A stretch of 33,836 bases of DNA from CAZVRZ01 sp964629965 (GTDB taxonomy: Bacteria; Chloroflexota; Anaerolineae; Anaerolineales; UBA4823), in NCBI GenBank assembly GCA_964629965.1, contig CAZVRZ010000053.1, positions 1 to 33,836 on the forward strand, read 5' to 3'. Below the pieces are notes generated by a model, which saw nothing but the letters and a program-made list of their open reading frames with translations, did no database searches and was not told where the DNA came from. Shown here piece after piece: positions 17,145-24,640 of the stretch (position 1 is its first letter; each line of letters starts with the position of its first letter). Made by a program: the position numbers and the translations under genes.

Positions 17145-18410
17145 ATGAAGAACTCACGCTTATTGACAATTTTTGTAATTGTTTTTGTGGATCTGCTGGG
17201 CTTTGGTCTGATCTTGCCCCTGTTACCCTATTATGCTGATTCCTATGGCGCTACGCCGGTGATTGTAGGGTTGCTGGTGGCCTCTTATGCTGCTGCACAG
17301 TTGATCGGCGCGCCTTTGTTGGGCCGCCTGTCAGATCGATTGGGCCGCCGTCCAGTGCTGCTAATTTCTGTAGCCGGCACCTTTGTGGGTTTCCTGCTGT
17401 TGGGTTTTGCCGCCCCGCTGGGGCAGCTTTTGGCCAATTGGATCGCCCCCCAGGCTGCCAACACCATGATCCTGGGCGTGCTCTTTCTCAGTCGCATTTT
17501 CGCTGGCTTGACCGGCGGTAATATTATCGTGGCCCAGGCCTATATTACGGATGTGACCGACGAACAAAACCGGGCCAAAGGCCTGGGCCTGATCGGCGCA
17601 GCCTTTGGGCTGGGCTTTATCATTGGGCCGGCGGCGGGTGGGGCGCTGAGCCAATGGGGATACAGCGCACCGGCTTTTGTGGCTGCCGCGGTTTCATTCT
17701 CAAACCTGTTTGCCATCTTCTTCCTGCTGCCCGAATCACTTACCGAAGAGCGGCGTTTAGCGATGGCCCAGAATCAGCGCCCTCCTTTCACGCTCAAAGC
17801 TCTGCTGCAGGCGCTGAACCGGCCGACAGTAGGCCCCTTGCTGTACATCCGCTTTTTTTATGGGCTAGCTTTTGCCACTTTTCAAGGTGTTTTCTCGCTG
17901 TACGCCCAATCCATTGGCCTGACATCCCAAACCACGGGCTACGTGCTGGCTTACGTGGGGCTTATTTCTGTGATTACGCAGGCCGGGTTGATCGGCATGC
18001 TGACGCGACGTTTCCGCGAGAATTGGCTCATCGTTGCCGGCCTGTGGGTTATGATGGGCGCACTGTTTGCCTGGGCCTTCACGGACCGGCTGTGGCTGCT
18101 GCTGATTGTGATACTTCCGCTGGCGCTGTCCGGTGGTGTGCTGAATACGGTTCTGCAAAGTGCTATCAGCAAATCGGTCAGTCGAGATGAAGTGGGCGGT
18201 ACCCTGGGTATTGCTGGCTCGCTGGAGGCCATCACGCGCGTGATTGCCCCCACGCTGGGTGGTTTTCTAATTCAGCAGGTAGGCCGTTGGGCGCCAGGCA
18301 TCTTCAGTACGCTGGTGATGACCTGGGTGATCACTTTTGTGTACCGGCGCGTCGTTCTGCCCGCCCGCCGTGAGCGCCTGGCGACAGAAAAGGAGGCAGC
18401 CCATGCCTAA
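17145..18410 (+). CDS. MFS drug/metabolite exporter (TetA-like)
   Basis: About 421 residues with twelve predicted helices. The N-terminal half carries the MFS motif A between helices 2 and 3 (GRLSDRLGRRPVLLISVAGT) after VDLLGFGLILPLLPYYA, and motif C-like GAAFGLGFIIGPAAGG. This puts it in the TetA/MdtG-like antiporter branch. The ATG at 17145 follows the DUF2177 stop directly; a TTG at 17136 would add three residues and overlap that gene. The cargo is unknown. It is in one transcript with its neighbours. Confidence 0.9.
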   Translation: MKNSRLLTIFVIVFVDLLGFGLILPLLPYYADSYGATPVIVGLLVASYAAAQLIGAPLLGRLSDRLGRRPVLLISVAGTFVGFLLLGFAAPLGQLLANWIAPQAANTMILGVLFLSRIFAGLTGGNIIVAQAYITDVTDEQNRAKGLGLIGAAFGLGFIIGPAAGGALSQWGYSAPAFVAAAVSFSNLFAIFFLLPESLTEERRLAMAQNQRPPFTLKALLQALNRPTVGPLLYIRFFYGLAFATFQGVFSLYAQSIGLTSQTTGYVLAYVGLISVITQAGLIGMLTRRFRENWLIVAGLWVMMGALFAWAFTDRLWLLLIVILPLALSGGVLNTVLQSAISKSVSRDEVGGTLGIAGSLEAITRVIAPTLGGFLIQQVGRWAPGIFSTLVMTWVITFVYRRVVLPARRERLATEKEAAHA

Positions 18411-18516
18411 AGGTTGGTGGATTTTCCTGGCACTGATTGGGTTATTGATCCTTGGGCCTTTGGCTGGCTTTGTGATCAGGGGTGAAACACTGATATGGCA
18501 GCCAGGCGGGCGATAA
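18403..18516 (+). CDS. 37-residue single-helix membrane peptide
   Basis: The ATG at 18403 overlaps the MFS stop and is preceded by a perfect AAAGGAGG ribosome site 6-7 bases upstream. The peptide starts MPKGWWIFLALIGLLILGPL and continues with AGFVIRGETLIWQPGGR, so it has one membrane helix and a short polar tail. The strong ribosome site and tight overlap argue that it is translated. It may assist the MFS transporter, which is a guess. Confidence 0.5.
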   Translation: MPKGWWIFLALIGLLILGPLAGFVIRGETLIWQPGGR

Positions 18517-18591
18517 CCCGGCAGCCATCTCGCGGTCAGATCAACAAGCCCAGGTTCTGGCCGCCACGCTTGCACTGCTAGAGGGTCTACC

Positions 18592-19029
18592 ATGATCTAC
18601 CGTCACCAGTTTCAGGTCAATACTTCATTGGCACGCGTGGCCGAATTTCACAGCCGCTCTGCCAGCATGGCCGAGATTACCCCTCCGCCAATCATCGCCC
18701 GAGTGCACAACGCTCCAGCAGTCTTAGCAGAAGGGGATGAGATGAGTTTTACCCTGTGGTTGGGACCGCTGCCCATTCACTGGTTGGCGCGCATTGAGGG
18801 CGTTTCGCCCAACGGCTTTACCGACCGCCAATTGCGCGGCCCTTTTGCCGAGTGGGTCCACCAGCATACTTACAAAGTAATCAATGAACAGGTCACCGAC
18901 GTGATGGATGAAATCACCTTGAAGATAAGATTGCATCCTATGTGGGGATTGGTTGGCATTGGCATGCGCCTGGGCCTTCCTATCTTGTTTGCTTACCGGG
19001 CCTGGAAAACAAAGAAGATATTAGGATGA
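18592..19029 (+). CDS. SRPBCC-family ligand-binding protein
   Basis: A 145-residue START/SRPBCC-like protein. It opens with the typical FQVNTSLARVAEFHSRSASM, continues with the beta strands MSFTLWLGPLPIHWLARIEG, and has FAEWVHQHTYKVI before the C-terminal helix. The family binds hydrophobic ligands, and some members act as cyclases or help lipid handling. GAGGG before the ATG is a fair ribosome site. A gap of 75 bases without features separates it from the small peptide gene. It probably belongs to the same transcript. Confidence 0.8.
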   Translation: MIYRHQFQVNTSLARVAEFHSRSASMAEITPPPIIARVHNAPAVLAEGDEMSFTLWLGPLPIHWLARIEGVSPNGFTDRQLRGPFAEWVHQHTYKVINEQVTDVMDEITLKIRLHPMWGLVGIGMRLGLPILFAYRAWKTKKILG

Positions 19030-19048
19030 TTCGCAACCAATTATCACT

Positions 19049-19581
19049 ATGGACAAGAAAAAACAACTGTTGATCATTATCCTGGTTGGGGGAATTGCTG
19101 TACTGTTGAGTTACGTGCTGGGTCCCCTGACCCGACCTGGCGCGGCCGGCTTATTGTGGGGCGGCGTACCCGAGGGGATTCGCCCTTTCTATACGGTTGG
19201 CATGTTCCTGGGCGCTGGCGGTTATTTTGCCTTCACTTACTTTTTGCTCTTTCGATTGGCGCCGGAAATGGCACGGGTAGCAGGCCGGTTTGGCTTTGGG
19301 CTTTTCGAGGCCATCTATGTCGCCATTTTGCTCCCCTCTGCGCTGTGGATGCCGCTGACATTACTGGCAGCAGAGCAGCCCGGTCAGGCTTTGTTGTGGC
19401 TGGTAAGGCTGGACTTATGGACGGTAGCCGTTGCCTCGCTGGGCCTTTATGGGCTTTGCTGGCTGTTGAGCCTCGCCAACCCCGCTGGGCGCACTGGCTG
19501 GCCTTGGTCGGCGGTATCCTTTTTTGCCTGCAAACAGTTATCCTGGATGCTATTGTCTGGGTAAGCTTCTTTAAAGTCTAG
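19049..19581 (+). CDS. Small multi-pass membrane protein, frameshifted near its end
   Basis: The first frame runs from the ATG at 19049 with four hydrophobic segments (LLIIILVGGIAVLLSYVLGP, PFYTVGMFLGAGGYFAFTYF and others) to LLSLANP. It then turns into non-membrane sequence that stops at 19564. If one C is added to the CCCC at 19480-19483 the reading continues as RWAHWLALVGGILFCLQTVI and then LDAIVWVSFFKV, ending at 19581. This restores a final membrane helix. The repaired protein has about 177 residues. The family is not recognised. It is the last plus-strand gene of the run and is convergent with the ars operon. Confidence 0.65.
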
Positions 19582-19646
19582 GTCGGAGTGCATGCAGTGG
19601 ACCATACGCATGGTCACCAATGGTACCTGTGATTGACCTGCCGAGG

Positions 19647-19799
19647 TTATTGCTTGGTATACCTGACTTGAACAGCTTTGCCAAAGCGCGCCTTTAACTG
19701 CCCCGCCGCCCAATCTGCCACCTCGCGCCAGGAGTCTTTCAAGCCATCTTCGCAGGCGATCGGTGCGCCAATGATTTGTACCAGCACTGGTGCTTTCAT
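19647..19799 (-). CDS. 50-residue ORF at the end of the ars operon, thioredoxin-fold-like start
   Basis: ATG at 19799 lies 19 bases after the last YlbF-like gene, with AGGATAG upstream. The peptide begins MKAPVLVQIIGAPIACEDGL, then DSWREVADWAAGQLKARFGK, and ends in a TAA. A beta strand followed by a Cys and an amphipathic helix recalls small thioredoxin-like proteins, but no CxxC is present. In another frame the downstream sequence reads SQVPLVTM, which could be the next strand, so this may be the front part of a frameshifted longer gene. Function is unknown. Confidence 0.4.
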   Translation of the reverse strand: MKAPVLVQIIGAPIACEDGLKDSWREVADWAAGQLKARFGKAVQVRYTKQ

Positions 19800-19818
19800 C
19801 TTCTGCTATCCTACGGCC

Positions 19819-20199
19819 TCAACAACAACTTGAATGTTTGGCAAAAGAGGCAAAATCAATCCCTAACAACTGGTTGATTTCACTATTGATCTCACGCAGG
19901 AAACTGACCGCTTCTTGTTGAGCCTGGGCATAGTTCTTTATAACCGTATTGTTTTGTGCCTCCTCTTGCAACGCCCGCAATGAATCAATCTCTTCTTTGG
20001 ATAAGTGGGTATCAGCTTGTTTATTACGCAACTCAGCCTGGGCCTGCGAGAGTTGTTTCAGCAAAGCTTGCGCCAGTTGATCATCATTCAAGCGGGCTTG
20101 AGCTTGTTGATAACGAATAAATGCTTCAGAAGCCAGTAGATTTCCGATGAGGGTATCAGCAGCTTCTTCCATCGATGGGGTAAGAATAATTTGCATCAC
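19819..20199 (-). CDS. YlbF-family protein ending in Cys-Cys
   Basis: A 126-residue all-helical protein of the YlbF/YmcA (formerly DUF964) type. ADTLIGNLLASEAFIRYQQA, then long coiled helices (QAQAELRNKQADTHLSKEEI), and INSEINQLLGIDFASFAKHS followed by the terminal Cys-Cys. In Bacillus, YlbF and YmcA form a complex with YaaT that holds iron-sulphur clusters and affects RNA processing. Here the gene sits in an arsenic operon and has a close paralogue 6 bases upstream. The two free C-terminal Cys could bind a cluster or As(III). The ATG pair at 20199/20196 is the natural start. Confidence 0.8.
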   Translation of the reverse strand: MMQIILTPSMEEAADTLIGNLLASEAFIRYQQAQARLNDDQLAQALLKQLSQAQAELRNKQADTHLSKEEIDSLRALQEEAQNNTVIKNYAQAQQEAVSFLREINSEINQLLGIDFASFAKHSSCC

Positions 20200-20205
20200 T
20201 GCCTC

Positions 20206-20616
20206 CTATCCGCCGCAACAACTTGCAGCGCAGACCGCAGCATAATTTAAGCCAATGGATTCGGACAACTGGTCGCCGAGCACCTGGCAAAGCGCAAGTA
20301 ACTCATCCTGGGCCAAAAGGTATGCCTGCACCACCTCTCGGTCAAAAAATGCGCTTTTCGGACTCTCGAGTTCAGCGCTCTGTTCGGCGTTCAGTGCGTT
20401 GAGCATCAACAGGGCATACAGCGACTGCTGTTTTTGCTGAAAAACCTGCATTGCTTGTTGAGCCTCTTGATCCTGCCGGAAAGCATAAGTCGCCTGCTCA
20501 TAGGCTTTGAACTGCGGCGTTTCGGCCATGGCAGCGGCGAAGTCACGCGCCGCCTGTTGCACCACGGCTGGGGGTGCAATTTCGATATTATCGAAGGCTG
20601 TATCAGTCATCATCAA
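20206..20616 (-). CDS. YlbF-family protein ending in a Cys cluster
   Basis: A 136-residue paralogue of the following gene. AARDFAAAMAETPQFKAYEQ and ATYAFRQDQEAQQAMQVFQQ form the YlbF helix pair, and the end reads SIGLNYAAVCAASCCGG. Three Cys therefore lie in the last nine residues. The gene overlaps arsC by four bases, so translation is coupled. Family knowledge points to a YaaT/YmcA-like Fe-S complex; the ars context instead suggests metalloid sensing or handling. Both are inferences. Confidence 0.8.
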   Translation of the reverse strand: MMMTDTAFDNIEIAPPAVVQQAARDFAAAMAETPQFKAYEQATYAFRQDQEAQQAMQVFQQKQQSLYALLMLNALNAEQSAELESPKSAFFDREVVQAYLLAQDELLALCQVLGDQLSESIGLNYAAVCAASCCGG

Positions 20617-21032
20617 CTCCTTATATCTTTCTCGTATGTATCCAGCAGAGAGGGGATCACGCGGGCTATTTCATCCCGCACCATGCGGAAATCATTCATA
20701 TTATCGGTTTTAGCTGGGTCGGGGAAGCTGTGGTGAATTCGCTTGCCTTTCCCCAGCCAGACAGGGCACTCCTCGGCCGCCGAGTCGCAGACGGTCACCA
20801 CCAGGTCGAAATCTATCCCCCGGAATTCATCGGCCAGCTTTGAGCGGCCTTCGTGGTGGATGCCGATCTCAGCCAAAACCGTCAGTGCCTTGGGGTGAAC
20901 ATAGCCTGCCGGCCTGGTGCCCGCACTGACTGCTTCCCAACGCTCGCCTGACCTGGCGGTGACGAGCGCCTCGGCCATTTGTGAGCGGCATGAGTTTCCG
21001 GTGCAAAGGAACAATACTTTACGCTTATTCAT
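20613..21032 (-). CDS. arsC: Arsenate reductase, LMW-phosphatase/thioredoxin type
   Basis: A 139-residue protein with the P-loop CTGNSCRS (C10 nucleophile, R16) and the redox pair C82 and C89 (TVCDSAAEECP). This is the Staphylococcus/Bacillus-type ArsC that reduces arsenate to arsenite using thioredoxin. The catalytic Asp lies in the FPDPAK loop. It overlaps the PIG-L gene upstream and the YlbF gene downstream by four bases each, which makes it a core member of the operon. The product arsenite would be handed to the ArsD/ArsA system. Confidence 0.93.
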   Translation of the reverse strand: MNKRKVLFLCTGNSCRSQMAEALVTARSGERWEAVSAGTRPAGYVHPKALTVLAEIGIHHEGRSKLADEFRGIDFDLVVTVCDSAAEECPVWLGKGKRIHHSFPDPAKTDNMNDFRMVRDEIARVIPSLLDTYEKDIRS

Positions 21033-21742
21033 GTACTCTCTTTCCTTACCGTCTCAAACCAGTCCGGATAATTATCCACCGTTTTTGCATCCCGTGCAAT
21101 CGTATAAATCTCGTGGCAGGGGATTTGATCCATCGCTTCTTCCGGGCCATCAGGCAAGCCGGGGTTCTGGCTGGCATGGCTTTGGATGGCGCGCACTTTG
21201 TGCAGTTTATACTCAGAGATATCGATCTTAACCAACGGCTGCTCAGCATCTGCTTCTAAGGTTGTAACGCCGCAGCCCAGGGCAGTTGCTTTAGATGGGT
21301 GAATGTAGAGCAGCAGGCCCTTGTGATAGCAGCAATCATACGCCCGGGTAACTACCTGTGAGATTGTGATGTGGTCGGAGTGTCCCGAAACGCCTTCCGG
21401 GCCAAATGTGAGGATGACCTGCGGCTGCACGAGGTCAATCCAACACCCAATAGTGTCTGATAGGACTTCCGGTTTAACCTTTGCCAGTTCGCCATCGTGA
21501 TAATCAAGGAAATAAACTTCAAGTCCCAGATGTTCCGCAGCTTTACGCAGCTCACGTTCCCGGATGTCTCCGGCTTCTTTCGGGCTTACTCCTGGAATAC
21601 CGGCTTCTCCACGCGTGGCGCACAACAAAATGACCTGCACATCTTGATGGGCGTATTTTGCCAGCGTTCCACCGGCGGCAAAACTCTCATCATCAGGATG
21701 CGCTAAGATCACCAGCATTCTATTCGATTTGATCTCTATCAT
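21029..21742 (-). CDS. PIG-L family deacetylase in the ars operon
   Basis: A 237-residue LmbE/PIG-L protein. The zinc motif LVILAHPDDESFAAGG is at the N-terminus, and the matching GVSGHSDHITISQ is in the middle. The ATG at 21742 follows GGGAGG by six bases; an in-frame ATG at 21802 would overlap the arsA region and lacks a ribosome site. Relatives remove acetyl groups from GlcNAc conjugates, including steps in bacillithiol and mycothiol synthesis and the hydrolysis of thiol adducts. A link between low-molecular-weight thiol and arsenic handling is plausible but not proven. A second PIG-L gene is at 27754. Confidence 0.85.
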   Translation of the reverse strand: MIEIKSNRMLVILAHPDDESFAAGGTLAKYAHQDVQVILLCATRGEAGIPGVSPKEAGDIRERELRKAAEHLGLEVYFLDYHDGELAKVKPEVLSDTIGCWIDLVQPQVILTFGPEGVSGHSDHITISQVVTRAYDCCYHKGLLLYIHPSKATALGCGVTTLEADAEQPLVKIDISEYKLHKVRAIQSHASQNPGLPDGPEEAMDQIPCHEIYTIARDAKTVDNYPDWFETVRKEST

Positions 21743-21813
21743 CAGAAACCTCCCAACCATGTTGCCGGATGGGCGGTTTTCCCGTCTTGGATCCGGCAAC
21801 ATGGCTCAGCCGG

Positions 21814-23667
21814 TCACCCGACTTGCGGAGCCTGCATTTGATATACCTGCTCGCCTAACTCGGCCAGCATCTCCAGCCCCTTGATTTCATGGGATAGGAG
21901 TGGGATCTGCGCCAGCGGCAAGTGGAAGCGTTCGGCGATTTCAAGCAGGTATTTCTCCTGCATGGTGCGCCGGGTGCGGGTGTAAGGGGTATTGGCTTGC
22001 TCCGGCGGGATGACCATATTGGCAACCACCAGACCGGGTTGAATACCGACCGTGCCCAATTCGCGCGCCGCCCGCCAGGCTTCCAGGACCGGTGTGGCTT
22101 CGGGATACATCACGAACGCAAACGTGCTTTGCTCTGGATCACGCATCATCTCGATGACCTTGCCGAAGCGCTGCTTGGCTACATCATCTGCCGCTGAGGT
22201 ATCCACCGAAGCGAATATTTTCACGTCAAGCTGTTCGCTCCAGTCTACGGGTAGTTCGAGCAGACGCAGGGTGTGGCCTGTAGGAGCCGTATCGAAAACC
22301 ACTGCCTGCCACTCGTCTTGAGATGCATACTCGATGAACTTATCGAATGCAGCCATCTCTTCTGTGCAGGGCGAGTTGAGCTCTTCTTCCATCACTTCAA
22401 TGGCCTTCTCGGGGCGACCACGCTGGCGGGCATCTTCCAGGATGCGTTCCTTGTAGGTCTCAGCCGCGGCCTTGGGGTCAATCTTGACCGCCCACAGGTT
22501 TGCCTGCCCAGCGACCGGAGCAATCTCGTCACCTACAGGGCTGTCTAAGACATCGCCCAGGTGCGCAGCCGGGTCGGTGGTCAGGAGCAGGGTCTTGTAT
22601 CCATGCCGGGCCAGCCAGACGGCCGTGATGCAGGAGGCGACAGTCTTGCCCACCCCGCCCTTGCCTGCAAAGAACACCGTCCGGCGATGCCCATTCGGCT
22701 GTAGGCGCACCCGCACATCTTCAAGAGGCGTAGCCGAAATTACAGCTTGAGGTTGGATATACTCGGCTTCAAACCCCTTGGTGGCGGTTCCATCGAAGAA
22801 GATTTTCCCTACCTGGCGCAGCCGCTGGACACCTTTGATCTCACCCGCCAGCAGGAACATGCGCTGTTTCTGGTAGGGCAGATCGGCTTCAATTCGCGTT
22901 AGGTACCTTGCTTGCATTTCAGCGCGGGCGGCAAACAAAGCATTTTGGGCCCCTTCGGGCGGGATGATGCCATTGATGATCAGGCGATAGTTTTGGATGC
23001 CCAGTTTGCTCAGCTCAGTGATGGCGCGGCGGGTTTCCTTGATTGAAATTGCCTCAGGGTGGAGTACAAAGAAGAATGTGGTTTGCCTACTCTCACGCAT
23101 GGCAGCCAGGGCATGCTCGTATTTGCTCTTGGCTTCCTGGATTGCTGCGGCTGGGCCAAGGCAAGTCTGCCCATTGCCCGCGCTGGCAGCGTCGATGGAT
23201 TGGCTCCATTCGGCAGGCAGCTCCAGCAAACGGATGGTGTGCCCGGTGGGGGCGGTGTCAAAGATCACCACGTCAAAGGTCGTGCCGCTTTCGGCAGGCG
23301 TTTCAAGGAAATCGGTGAAGCGGTCAAAAGCGGCTACTTCTGCCGTGCAGGGACCGCTCATCTGCTCTTCCATCACTTGCACGATCTGCGGTGGGAAGGC
23401 AGCGCGGATAGGTGCCATGGCGCGGTCGATGTATTCCTGGGTGGCCTTGTCGGGGTCGATCTCCATCGCCCACAGATTGGGGATCCCCGTGATTGGGGAA
23501 ATCTGGTGGCCGATGGGCTGCTCAAAAGTGTCAGAAAGGTTGGAAGCCGGGTCGGTGGTAACAATAAGGGTGCGTTTGCCTTCATCGGCATAGCGCACGG
23601 CGTGCGTGCAGGCCATGCTGGTCTTGCCCACACCGCCCTTGCCGGAAAAGAAAATGTACTGGGTCAT
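21814..23667 (-). CDS. arsA: Arsenite-activated ATPase ArsA, two fused halves
   Basis: 617 residues with two nucleotide-binding halves: P-loops GKGGVGKTS (residues 9-17) and GKGGVGKTV (335-343). Each half has a DTAPTGHT switch (DTAP 137-140; second near 459-462). The three metalloid-site Cys of the classical enzyme have matches: C107 (SGPCTAEVAAF), C169 (QTCLGP) and C434 (NSPCTEEMAAF). This is the full pseudo-dimeric type known from E. coli plasmid ArsA. It accepts As(III) from ArsD and normally drives an ArsB-type pump, but no arsB or acr3 is in this window. Its start overlaps the arsD stop by four bases. Confidence 0.95.
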   Translation of the reverse strand: MTQYIFFSGKGGVGKTSMACTHAVRYADEGKRTLIVTTDPASNLSDTFEQPIGHQISPITGIPNLWAMEIDPDKATQEYIDRAMAPIRAAFPPQIVQVMEEQMSGPCTAEVAAFDRFTDFLETPAESGTTFDVVIFDTAPTGHTIRLLELPAEWSQSIDAASAGNGQTCLGPAAAIQEAKSKYEHALAAMRESRQTTFFFVLHPEAISIKETRRAITELSKLGIQNYRLIINGIIPPEGAQNALFAARAEMQARYLTRIEADLPYQKQRMFLLAGEIKGVQRLRQVGKIFFDGTATKGFEAEYIQPQAVISATPLEDVRVRLQPNGHRRTVFFAGKGGVGKTVASCITAVWLARHGYKTLLLTTDPAAHLGDVLDSPVGDEIAPVAGQANLWAVKIDPKAAAETYKERILEDARQRGRPEKAIEVMEEELNSPCTEEMAAFDKFIEYASQDEWQAVVFDTAPTGHTLRLLELPVDWSEQLDVKIFASVDTSAADDVAKQRFGKVIEMMRDPEQSTFAFVMYPEATPVLEAWRAARELGTVGIQPGLVVANMVIPPEQANTPYTRTRRTMQEKYLLEIAERFHLPLAQIPLLSHEIKGLEMLAELGEQVYQMQAPQVG

Positions 23668-24023
23668 GCTGCAGCTCCGTTGAGATGGGCTTCAACTTCC
23701 TCCAGGGAAGGATAGGCCTGGGTTTTAATGATTTTGCCATCCACCACCGTGATGGGTAAAGCGGCCATTTGCTGCTCTCGCACGAGTCTCATTACTTCGC
23801 TGTTGTTGAGAAAGGCGTTTGGATGGCTGGTCATTTGGTAGCGCGCCACGCTGACCCCTTGCGCCTGGAGCGCCAGCACCATTTCGTTCAGGTCTAGCAA
23901 AGTCTGGTCAATAGTTGGCCCGCACATGCCGGTTGGGCAGCACATAGGCGGGTCGAATATCTCTACCTCAGCCTTTACTGCTTGCGGCTGGAGCATGTCA
24001 GTGATGGGAATTGTTTGCGTCAT
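23664..24023 (-). CDS. arsD: Arsenite metallochaperone ArsD
   Basis: A 119-residue thioredoxin-fold protein with the As(III) transfer site PPMCCPTGMCGP (C28, C29, C34). It continues with the ArsD-typical RYQMTSHPNAFLNN and AALPITVVDGKIIKTQAYPS. The C-terminal vicinal Cys pairs of plasmid ArsD are absent, as in many chromosomal forms; those pairs are not needed for the chaperone role. It should pass As(III) to ArsA, its overlapping downstream neighbour. A degenerate ArsR-type repeat lies just upstream of its ATG. Confidence 0.94.
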   Translation of the reverse strand: MTQTIPITDMLQPQAVKAEVEIFDPPMCCPTGMCGPTIDQTLLDLNEMVLALQAQGVSVARYQMTSHPNAFLNNSEVMRLVREQQMAALPITVVDGKIIKTQAYPSLEEVEAHLNGAAA

Positions 24024-24028
24024 AGTAA

Positions 24029-24044
24029 TTCAGTCTCCGTTGAA
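24029..24044. promoter_or_regulatory. Degenerate TTCAA-N6-TTGAA repeat upstream of arsD
   Basis: TTCAG-TCTCCG-TTGAA differs by one base from the inverted repeat found at the arsR promoter. It lies between arsR and arsD, overlapping the arsD ribosome-site region. It may be a second ArsR contact point or a chance match, since no promoter boxes accompany it. Confidence 0.35.
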
Positions 24045-24061
24045 GTATTTGGGTAAAAAAA

Positions 24062-24454
24062 TTAACTTACTTTTATCTGATCCGTGCGAATGAACTCGCC
24101 CTGCGGGCCACAGGTAAGGCGGCGGGGCCTGATGCGCTGCGGGTCAAAGAAGGTCCCCCAGGCCTGGTTGAGCGCTTCCAGCGCCCGGCGGTTGATTGAA
24201 TAATACATCCAGCGAGCATCTACGGCGTCGCGTTCGACATCGATCAGGCCAGCCTCGCGCAGCACGCGCAGGTGGTGAGAGATCAGGTTGGGTGCCATCT
24301 GAAGATGATCGCCTAACTCACAGTTGCACTGCACGCCTTCCGTTAAAAGGTGAAAGATCAGCAAGCGGTTAGGCTCGGCCAGCACTTTCAGCCACTTCGC
24401 CATCTGGTTCAGATCGATAGGGGGTGAAGCAGGTTCGGGCGAGTAGTTCAACAT
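24062..24454 (-). CDS. arsR: ArsR-family metalloid-responsive repressor
   Basis: A 130-residue winged-helix repressor: VLAEPNRLLIFHLLTEGVQC, the Cys pair C43/C45 (VQCNCELGDHL) at the position of the As(III) site of E. coli-type ArsR, and the recognition helix APNLISHHLRVLREAGLI. A third Cys is C115. The ATG at 24454 was chosen because it lies seven bases after a TATAAT box; a longer reading from TTG 24490 would start inside the -35 box. The mRNA should therefore be leaderless. Repression is expected at the overlapping inverted repeat. It is the first gene of the ars operon. Confidence 0.92.
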   Translation of the reverse strand: MLNYSPEPASPPIDLNQMAKWLKVLAEPNRLLIFHLLTEGVQCNCELGDHLQMAPNLISHHLRVLREAGLIDVERDAVDARWMYYSINRRALEALNQAWGTFFDPQRIRPRRLTCGPQGEFIRTDQIKVS

Positions 24455-24462
24455 GCGTTGAA
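24447..24462. promoter_or_regulatory. ArsR operator overlapping the arsR start codon
   Basis: TTCAAC-ATGC-GTTGAA is a perfect 6-bp inverted repeat. It begins at the end of the -10 box and covers the arsR ATG (24452-24454). TTGAA half-sites of this kind are common for ArsR/SmtB regulators. The same motif recurs at 26208 and 26288. Confidence 0.7.
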
Positions 24463-24490
24463 TTATATACGAGGAAACGCTATTCGTCAA
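24462..24490 (-). promoter_or_regulatory. arsR promoter (-35 TTGACG, -10 TATAAT, 17-base spacing)
   Basis: On the minus strand TTGACG (24485-24490) and TATAAT (24462-24467) are separated by exactly 17 bases. The A of the arsR ATG lies seven bases downstream of the -10 box, about where transcription should start. This predicts a leaderless transcript with the operator at the start point. Confidence 0.75.
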
Positions 24491-24640
24491 GGATTCATCC
24501 CTTGAGCTGATCAGCTAATTCGTGATTTCGCTAGATTTTTCAGCGAATAGACAAGGATAACTTCAAAGACTGTCTTTAACCGCAGGAATGAGCCTCTTTG
24601 TGGGATAATATGTGCAATCATCTAACGAAGGCAACATAGT

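Noticed and set aside
19447..19713. 88-codon minus-strand open frame
   Set aside because: It largely overlaps the end of the membrane protein gene; only a few residues might belong to a frameshifted continuation of the 50-residue ORF.
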